Source: CAZBJJ01 sp964492245 (GTDB lineage: Bacteria > Spirochaetota > Spirochaetia > Treponematales > Breznakiellaceae). From it: 64,000 nt of DNA. The position numbers and the translations under genes are program-made. How positions within the stretch are numbered: position 1 is the stretch's first letter; the number at the start of each line of letters is the position of its first letter. Shown here in pieces: positions 59,177 through 64,000 of this stretch. The notes below the pieces were generated by a model. The model made no database searches. It was given only the letters and a program-made list of their open reading frames with translations, and was not told the DNA's origin. Where the stretch lies: contig CAZBJJ010000004.1 in assembly GCA_964492245.1 (NCBI GenBank), forward strand, positions 16,432-80,431. The letters are read 5' to 3'.

Positions 59177-59673
59177 GATTTTTTGTTTGCCTTGTCGAGG
59201 ATTGTCTTGGCAAGTTCTTCTCTATCGGTATCGATTGCTTTTTTATAGCGCCAGGCCTGTGCCCCTAAAATATTCAGCTCGTGTTTTGCCAAATGTTGCC
59301 AGATAGTTTCCGGATCTGCGGATAAGGGCCCACTAAAAAGTAAATATCGATTGGAAAAAGGCTTTAAGATAAATTGTTTATCAAGTTTTTCGATAAGCTC
59401 TTTGGGAAATGTATTTTGGCCCTCGGGGCTGGATATAAAAAGACTACAGATAGAGCCATCTATAATTGGCAGAGAATGTAAGATGGAAAGATAGGATGGG
59501 TCCTCGGACACTGGGGTTTTCGGAGAGACATTTTCTCGAGAATCCAGAGCTTTTTTATATAGCCCCTTAGAGTCCTCTGTTGCGATATTCTTTAGAATAT
59601 CGCAACAGGCTTCCTGTTCATTTAAAGCAGGCTCTGGTATATTTGTTTTTTGAATTTTAGCGTATAAGCCCAT
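59173..59673 (-). CDS. Hypothetical protein in the acidic-protein/DUF115 operon
   Basis: 166 residues from the ATG at 59673 (MGLYAKIQKTNIPEPALNEQ), preferred because the longer frame overlaps the upstream gene by 71 bases. ATG 59673 is one base after the upstream stop (TGACATG). The N-terminal half is polar. The C-terminal half is mixed alpha/beta (ICSLFISSPEGQNTFPKELI, NRYLLFSGPLSADPETIWQH). No family is recognised. Coupling by a 4-base overlap with the DUF115 gene suggests they work together. Confidence 0.7.
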   Translation of the reverse strand: MGLYAKIQKTNIPEPALNEQEACCDILKNIATEDSKGLYKKALDSRENVSPKTPVSEDPSYLSILHSLPIIDGSICSLFISSPEGQNTFPKELIEKLDKQFILKPFSNRYLLFSGPLSADPETIWQHLAKHELNILGAQAWRYKKAIDTDREELAKTILDKANKKS

Positions 59674-59674
59674 G

Positions 59675-62128
59675 TCAAGCCAATCCAAATTCCTCGAAAA
59701 GCTTCTTGTAAGTTTCAAAATATTCAGATCGCGCAAATTCTTCAATTTTATCGTCGGGCAAGGATTCTAAAAGCTGGTCCATGTAGGCTAAAACAGCTTT
59801 CACCTCTCCTTTAAGATCGTTTGGCAGAGATTCTTTGACGCTTGGCTCTTCGATGTCTGTCTCTTCTAATAGGTCAGGGTCTAAAATGTCGTCTGTTGGC
59901 ATGGGAAATGTTTCTTCTGCCATTGCCGGTTCAGGGAAGTTTTCGACTTCATCAATTTCAATTTCCAATTCGTCCAAGTTTTCTTCTATCTTCTGGTCTT
60001 CCTCTGGCTCTTGGGTATCGAGGTCTTCAAAATCAAAATTGTCGTCTAGTACAATTTCATCGAGGGCGGGCTCAACAATTTCGCTGTCATCTTCTAAACT
60101 TATATCGATGAGTTCGCTGTCGTCGATTATTGCAGAGGAAAGGTCGATATCATCATCTAAATAATCACTATCGGGCGGGGAGCTAAGATGTTGTACACCC
60201 GCGTTCGAAAGGCTGTCGAGTTCACCATCAACATCGTTTACCCCAATGTCGAAATTGTTTAATTCATCACTATCTTCTAAGAGGCCGTCGTCCAATAGAC
60301 TGTCGTCTAAAATTGCGGTGTCAGCATCTTCTAGGGTCTGTTCGTCATTATCTTCCATTAGGTCAATAAAAAATTCATCTTCATCGCTGACTACACTTGA
60401 ATCGCTTTCACTGTCGAGGTCTCGAATTTTTTCTTCTTCTGAATCCAGAACATCGGGTAAATCTGAGATAAATACCTCGTCTTCCAGATTCACTTCTGGT
60501 ATTTCTTCCATCTCTGCATTTTCTGCCTGGGGCATTTCGATGGATGCTTCAGCTTCAATATCACTTTCAAAGCCTAGGCCGGTTAAATCGTCCATTGCTG
60601 GCGTTTCTACATCGCCCCCCTCTTCCTCGGTAAAATCGGCTGTATTGAGAATATTATCGAGTTCATCCCCGGTTAGGGCAATTTTTTCATCATCTTCTTC
60701 TTCAAAAAATCCCGACTGGCTATTTGTTTCCTGCACTGCGTCGATCTGGCCACTAGTTAATTTAAGCGAGGCCAATTCAGTTTTTAGGGAACTGAGCTCG
60801 TCTTTTATTGTAGATAATTCATCCGCAATGCGCATAAGAAGATCTGTCGAAAGGTCATTTTTTTTTATTTTTTCCTCTTCATCCTCATCGCAACTTCTTT
60901 CCTGTATTTCAATATAGGCCTCGTCGGTGCTCACTTCAATATCGCCAAAGCTGGAGGTATCGAAGTCTTCCTGCTCCTCTGCTTCGGTATTATCATTTAT
61001 AAAATTGATTGGGCTTTCAGTTGTCTCTGCCAGTTGTTCCATATCTTCATCTATACTTACATCGATGAATTCTTCGTCACTGCCTGTCTCATCCAGATTC
61101 GGTATGAAATTAGTTGCCATTGTCTGATCCCCCTCGATGCTCAGTTCTATATCCTGATATTCCTCTTCTTCGGCCACATTGTTTTCGGTAAGGGTTGGTG
61201 TCTCTTCAAATATATTGTCGATAGCGCTAGATTCGGGGCTGGCTCCTAAAAAAGAATCGAAGTCTGCGACCTCTTCCAAATCTAAATCGTCCATGCCGGT
61301 AAGGGATTGTGTTGTGGGTTGGCTTTCGGTCGGTGTTTCATCAATTATATCCTCAAAAATGGAATCGGAATCGAATTCTTTTGAATTTTTTTCTTCGTCG
61401 GAAAAATCTAAATCTATGCTCATAGCTGGTTCTTCTTCTGTATCTTCCTCTTTTTCTTCCATATCTAAGCCGAATTCTGATGGATCGATAAAATCGTCCA
61501 TAGATATTTCGCCAAAATCGCTGCCATCAGTTTCCGGGGCCTCATGTAATTGCGCTGCTTCGGCTCCGGAATCGAAATCCACCCCAAAGCTGGATGCATC
61601 AAACTCGATATTATCTTCTAGGTCGAAACCTTCAATGTCTGGGAGCTCGTTTGCCTCAGGTGCCGCCAATATTTCCTCAGGCGCCGCCAATATCTCTTCA
61701 GGCGCCGCCAATATCTCTTCAGGCGCCGCCAATATTTCCTCAGGCGCCGCCATTATTTCCTCAGGCGCCGCCATTATTTCCTCAGGCGCATCTTCGATTT
61801 CGAGAGAAAGGTCCGGCATGTCGTCCATCTCGGGCAGAGTGGGAAAATCCTCATCTGTCTCGGACAGGTCCAACACATCACCATCCATTGATGGTGCATC
61901 ATCTAGGCTTAAGGGGTCGAAGTCCAGAGCGGGTAGATCTTCGATATCGGGAAAAGAAAGATCGCTTAAAGAATCCTGAATATCTCCCTCTGCTTCCGCT
62001 TCTACTGCTACATTATTGTCAACCGTCTGTGGTTCGCTCTTTACCCATACGCCATACTCATCTAAGTCGTCTTTTGAGCCAATAAAACTGCGATCGTGAT
62101 ACACAGAAGGATCCTTGTTATCTGCCAT
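59675..62128 (-). CDS. Very acidic repeat-containing protein, heptapeptide tandem repeat near the N-terminus
   Basis: 817 residues, extremely rich in Asp and Glu with almost no hydrophobic core across the middle. The N-terminus (MADNKDPSVYHDRSFIGSKD) and a C-terminal helical end (KAVLAYMDQLLESLPDDKIE then EFARSEYFETYKKLFEEFGL) are the most structured parts. At about residues 114-155 the heptad APEEI(M/L)A repeats six times. A short coiled coil near 430-460 has SDLLM-type TDLLMRIADELSTIKDELSS. There is no signal peptide. It is likely an intrinsically disordered cytoplasmic scaffold. It heads the four-gene DUF115 operon and has GGGGAG before the ATG. Confidence 0.8.
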   Translation of the reverse strand: MADNKDPSVYHDRSFIGSKDDLDEYGVWVKSEPQTVDNNVAVEAEAEGDIQDSLSDLSFPDIEDLPALDFDPLSLDDAPSMDGDVLDLSETDEDFPTLPEMDDMPDLSLEIEDAPEEIMAAPEEIMAAPEEILAAPEEILAAPEEILAAPEEILAAPEANELPDIEGFDLEDNIEFDASSFGVDFDSGAEAAQLHEAPETDGSDFGEISMDDFIDPSEFGLDMEEKEEDTEEEPAMSIDLDFSDEEKNSKEFDSDSIFEDIIDETPTESQPTTQSLTGMDDLDLEEVADFDSFLGASPESSAIDNIFEETPTLTENNVAEEEEYQDIELSIEGDQTMATNFIPNLDETGSDEEFIDVSIDEDMEQLAETTESPINFINDNTEAEEQEDFDTSSFGDIEVSTDEAYIEIQERSCDEDEEEKIKKNDLSTDLLMRIADELSTIKDELSSLKTELASLKLTSGQIDAVQETNSQSGFFEEEDDEKIALTGDELDNILNTADFTEEEGGDVETPAMDDLTGLGFESDIEAEASIEMPQAENAEMEEIPEVNLEDEVFISDLPDVLDSEEEKIRDLDSESDSSVVSDEDEFFIDLMEDNDEQTLEDADTAILDDSLLDDGLLEDSDELNNFDIGVNDVDGELDSLSNAGVQHLSSPPDSDYLDDDIDLSSAIIDDSELIDISLEDDSEIVEPALDEIVLDDNFDFEDLDTQEPEEDQKIEENLDELEIEIDEVENFPEPAMAEETFPMPTDDILDPDLLEETDIEEPSVKESLPNDLKGEVKAVLAYMDQLLESLPDDKIEEFARSEYFETYKKLFEEFGLA
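61662..61787 (-). repeat. Six tandem 21-bp units encoding APEEI(M/L)A
   Basis: The unit GCCGCCAATATTTCCTCAGG plus C (plus-strand reading) repeats six times with a few substitutions, a 126-base array inside the acidic-protein gene. It is in frame, so copy-number change would add or remove seven residues without a frameshift. Confidence 0.9.
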
Positions 62129-62159
62129 TGTGATCTCCCCAATATGTTGCCAAAGTAAT

Positions 62160-62220
62160 AAGCGCGGGCGAAAAACATGTTTTCACGAGTTTTTAATAGT
62201 AAAAAAACTCGAGGGCGCTT
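62160..62220 (-). promoter_or_regulatory. Nested palindromes in the 5' leader of the acidic-protein gene
   Basis: The outer arms AAGCGC (62160-62165) and GCGCTT (62215-62220) enclose a perfect palindrome AAAACATGTTTT (62172-62183) and a 9-bp hairpin CGAGTTTTT/AAAAACTCG (62186-62194 with 62203-62211). If transcription starts near 62304 these lie in a leader of about 175 bases. A regulatory RNA fold or operators are possible. Confidence 0.4.
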
Positions 62221-62310
62221 AAAATATTATCGGCATATATATTGATAAAAATTACCCCTTATTCCATTTTAAGCACAAACAGTAGAAAACCAGTAATAGC
62301 CCTCCTATTT

Positions 62311-62339
62311 AATGTAGCCATGGATTTTCTACTTGTCAA
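62311..62339 (-). promoter_or_regulatory. Promoter of the acidic-protein/DUF115 operon
   Basis: On the minus strand TTGACA (perfect, 62339-62334), 17 bases, TACATT (62316-62311), about 183 bases upstream of the ATG at 62128. AGGAGGG follows near the predicted start site. The rest of the 287-base gap (62129-62415) holds the nested palindromes and the promoter of the rightward gene; no RNA gene was recognised. Confidence 0.5.
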
Positions 62340-62415
62340 TGATTCTCGCAATTAGAAGCTAAAAAGGTCTAAACTCCCTTTAGTATATACCAAAAAGGGC
62401 CGTAAATATAATATA

Positions 62416-62886
62416 ATGACCCGAGTTCAGCTTCTTATTCCGGTATGGATTTTAATATTTTTTTATGGCCTGCTCAATATTGTTTTAGGGGACAACGGGA
62501 CCAAAGTGTATGCAAGCCTAGAGCAAGAAAAAAGCATTTTAGATGGAAATATCGAAAACTTATTGCTTATCAATCAAAAATTAGTGAACGAACTCAATAG
62601 TCTTCAGAACAATGATGAGCTCATCGTTTTGGAGGCACAAAATTTAGGCTATGGCCCAGAGGGTAGCTATGGCATTCATTTAATTGGCAGGGGCGCGAAA
62701 AGGCCAGAAATGAATGCCGGGACCCTTGTAGAAGTACAGATAGAAAAGGGCCTGCCCGATTGGACAATAAAAAAATTGGCCTTTGGAATATCAGTCTGTT
62801 GTTCTTTGTTTAGCCTGATTATTTTAATGATAAAAAGGTTTAAAAGGCCACAGCCTCGCCCTAAGACCTGCGTGCTCGCAAAATAG
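62416..62886 (+). CDS. FtsB/DivIC-like septum formation protein
   Basis: 156 residues. Membrane segment near 6-24 (LLIPVWILIFFYGLLNIVLG), then a coiled coil (SLEQEKSILDGNIENLLLIN) and the FtsB-type EAQNLGYGPEGS segment. A second hydrophobic stretch at 120-138 is unusual for FtsB, which normally has one. Start: TATAAT lies only 3 bases before the ATG and there is no Shine-Dalgarno site, so the true start or promoter is unsure. The 3' end overlaps the convergent FemAB-like gene by 26 bases. Confidence 0.75.
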   Translation: MTRVQLLIPVWILIFFYGLLNIVLGDNGTKVYASLEQEKSILDGNIENLLLINQKLVNELNSLQNNDELIVLEAQNLGYGPEGSYGIHLIGRGAKRPEMNAGTLVEVQIEKGLPDWTIKKLAFGISVCCSLFSLIILMIKRFKRPQPRPKTCVLAK

Positions 62887-63898
62887 CCCACCTGAGCTTA
62901 TCCAATACGGAAAATATCTTCCATAATACAGGCCGAATAACCAAGTCCCAGCTGCCAACAAATTGTACTTGGTCCGGATTATAGCCTTTTTTAAAACGAT
63001 GAAAGCCAAACCAAGGGTCGCTGGTATCTGGGTTCGGGCCCATGCAGCCCCACATATCAAAAAAGGCCAAGTTTTCTTTTTTCCCATACCGAATTGCTTC
63101 CCACATTATTAAATTATTGGCCATAAGCTCTCTTTTAACGGTAGAAGAAGCCCCATAGGGATAATAAAGAAAGTTTTTCCATTTAAATAAAATCCAGGCA
63201 CTCAGTACATCTTCCCCGTGGCAGGCATGGAGAATTTTAATTGTCCCGCTAGAAAGCAAATGCTTATACATAAGGCGAAAATACTGGGCCTTATGTGCAT
63301 AAAAACCCTGTCGTGAACTGGTTTCTTCCATCAATTTAAGGAATACGGCCAGTCCTTTTTCGTCGGTGGCATCTTTAACATAGACCTCTTTTTTTTGAGC
63401 TAGGCGGATATTATACCGCGTTTTACTGGCAAAGCTTGCCAACAGCTCTTCTTCCGTTTTTTCAAGGGGCAGTATAAAGCTATAGGGCGTGAACTGATTT
63501 TTTCCCGGTTTAAGGCAGAGCTCTTCTGTCTTTTTTATCAGTTTATTATTGATGTCCTTGTTTTCTTCCTCGCTATTTTTTAAGATTTCCCAGACATTTG
63601 GCTCGAATTTAATGGCCAGAAGTTTTAGTTTTTTGGCCAATATTTTGAGCTCTGCTAAAAAGCCCGCAGAGGGCAGGGGGCCACGGGGGCAGTATCCTAA
63701 ATACCAGGGGGTCAGGGGTATTTTATGAAGGCTAATTTGATGGACCTCGGAGAATCTGTCCTCCTGGCCATAGCCTAAGCGCAGGACCCTTTGCCCATTC
63801 TCCTCTCTAAATCTTCCCCATTGCCAAGACTGTAGTGGGTGCTTTGCCAGTTCATCGTGCAATTCTTTTTTGTCTTCATTTAACACATAGAGTTTCAT
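62861..63898 (-). CDS. FemAB/FemX-family aminoacyltransferase-like protein
   Basis: 345 residues. It begins MKLYVLNEDKKELHDELAKH with the early SWQWGRFREENGQRVLRLGY motif. It has the GNAT-like twin domains of Fem proteins (SFASKTRYNIRLAQKKEVYV, KILHACHGEDVLSAWILFKW, YYPYGASSTVKRELMANNLI then MWEAIRYGKKENLAFFDMWG and RFKKGYNPDQVQFVGSWDLV). Fem enzymes add amino acids to lipid II using aminoacyl-tRNA. In a diderm spirochaete the substrate may be peptidoglycan or another acceptor. A leaderless-type promoter precedes it. Confidence 0.9.
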   Translation of the reverse strand: MKLYVLNEDKKELHDELAKHPLQSWQWGRFREENGQRVLRLGYGQEDRFSEVHQISLHKIPLTPWYLGYCPRGPLPSAGFLAELKILAKKLKLLAIKFEPNVWEILKNSEEENKDINNKLIKKTEELCLKPGKNQFTPYSFILPLEKTEEELLASFASKTRYNIRLAQKKEVYVKDATDEKGLAVFLKLMEETSSRQGFYAHKAQYFRLMYKHLLSSGTIKILHACHGEDVLSAWILFKWKNFLYYPYGASSTVKRELMANNLIMWEAIRYGKKENLAFFDMWGCMGPNPDTSDPWFGFHRFKKGYNPDQVQFVGSWDLVIRPVLWKIFSVLDKLRWAILRARRS

Positions 63899-63906
63899 AG
63901 CTATAT

Positions 63907-63935
63907 ATCATACACATGGGCCGGTTTTTCGTGAA
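63907..63935 (-). promoter_or_regulatory. Leaderless-type promoter of the FemAB-like gene
   Basis: On the minus strand TTCACG (63935-63930), 17 bases, TATGAT (63912-63907), 8 bases before the ATG at 63898. No Shine-Dalgarno site. The remaining bases to 64000 contain no gene I can support. Confidence 0.5.
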
Positions 63936-64000
63936 GGTAGTATACCGAACCATTCACCTAAAATAGTCAAATTTTCCAGCACTTTCCACTCATACTATAT

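Noticed and set aside
60246..60917. 223-codon Ser-rich plus-strand frame
   Set aside because: Same cause: antisense of GAT/GAA-rich codons. No independent signals.
61640..61800. Possible CRISPR-like array
   Set aside because: The repeats are contiguous with no spacers and stay in frame, so this is a coding tandem repeat.
61179..61979. 266-codon serine-rich frame antisense to the acidic protein, with SGAANIS-type repeats
   Set aside because: It is the mirror of the Asp/Glu-rich codons and the 21-bp array; the composition follows directly from the other strand.
62129..62415. Possible tRNA or small RNA gene in the largest gap
   Set aside because: The palindromes do not form a cloverleaf and no CCA-ended arm or T-loop sequence is present.

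Overview
The window is about 64 kb of a spirochaete chromosome, most likely from the Treponema/Spirochaetales branch. The evidence is a P83/100-family antigen, a CheY with the N-terminal extension I associate with treponemal CheY, three DUF115/MptE-like 'motility-associated' proteins, a spirochaete-type topoisomerase IV pair, a compact rnfCDGEAB operon and many lineage-specific hypothetical genes. Coding density is very high and many neighbouring genes overlap by 1-8 bases. No rRNA, tRNA, CRISPR array, insertion sequence or prophage was recognised, so this looks like core chromosome rather than an island.

Layout. 1-10.4 kb (minus strand): partial DtxR-type metal regulator, priA, a reduced uracil-DNA-glycosylase-like gene, a three-gene set matching the methanogen sulfide-to-homocysteine proteins (COG1900, NIL-ferredoxin, UPF0280), gpmI, cheY, adk, a polyprenyl diphosphate synthase and an NADP-type isocitrate dehydrogenase. 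10.5-17.5 kb: hypothetical genes, a CBS/CorC membrane protein, an XRE regulator, an HD-GYP-like protein and an aminotransferase. 17.5-25.6 kb: cell envelope genes (DUF115 protein, FtsI-type PBP with PASTA, signal peptidase I, LysM-M23 peptidase, a tiny exported peptide, a zinc-ribbon protein, a propeller-deacetylase). 25.6-34.4 kb: asnS, an EF-G paralogue, a coiled-coil protein, parE-parC. 34.4-44.7 kb: P83/100, a propeller-HEAT protein, an RlmD/TrmA-family methyltransferase, a lipase-like hydrolase, a PcnB-family nucleotidyltransferase, a TPR/peptidase-MA-like protein, a P-loop-Asp23 fusion, RluA and a DUF212 protein. 44.7-49.5 kb: rnfCDGEAB. 49.5-64 kb: a GH57 protein that appears to start at CTG, metG, an RNase Z-like enzyme, a degenerate GGDEF protein, a four-gene operon (very acidic repeat protein, small hypothetical protein, two DUF115 proteins), an FtsB/DivIC-like protein and a FemAB-type transferase.

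The most unusual global signal is at the gene starts. At about 16 transcription-unit heads the -10 box ends only 6-11 bases before the start codon. Most of these also have a recognisable -35 box at 15-18 bases, and nearly all lack a Shine-Dalgarno sequence. Genes inside operons, and some other unit heads, carry good Shine-Dalgarno sites. This points to extensive leaderless translation. Several divergent pairs use back-to-back leaderless promoters with overlapping or shared -35 boxes.

A second theme is that many domains keep their fold signature but appear to lack canonical catalytic or cofactor residues: GH57, NodB deacetylase, HD-GYP, GGDEF, peptidase MA, UDG, and the RnfD/RnfG flavinylation sites. 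These calls were made by eye and need alignment.
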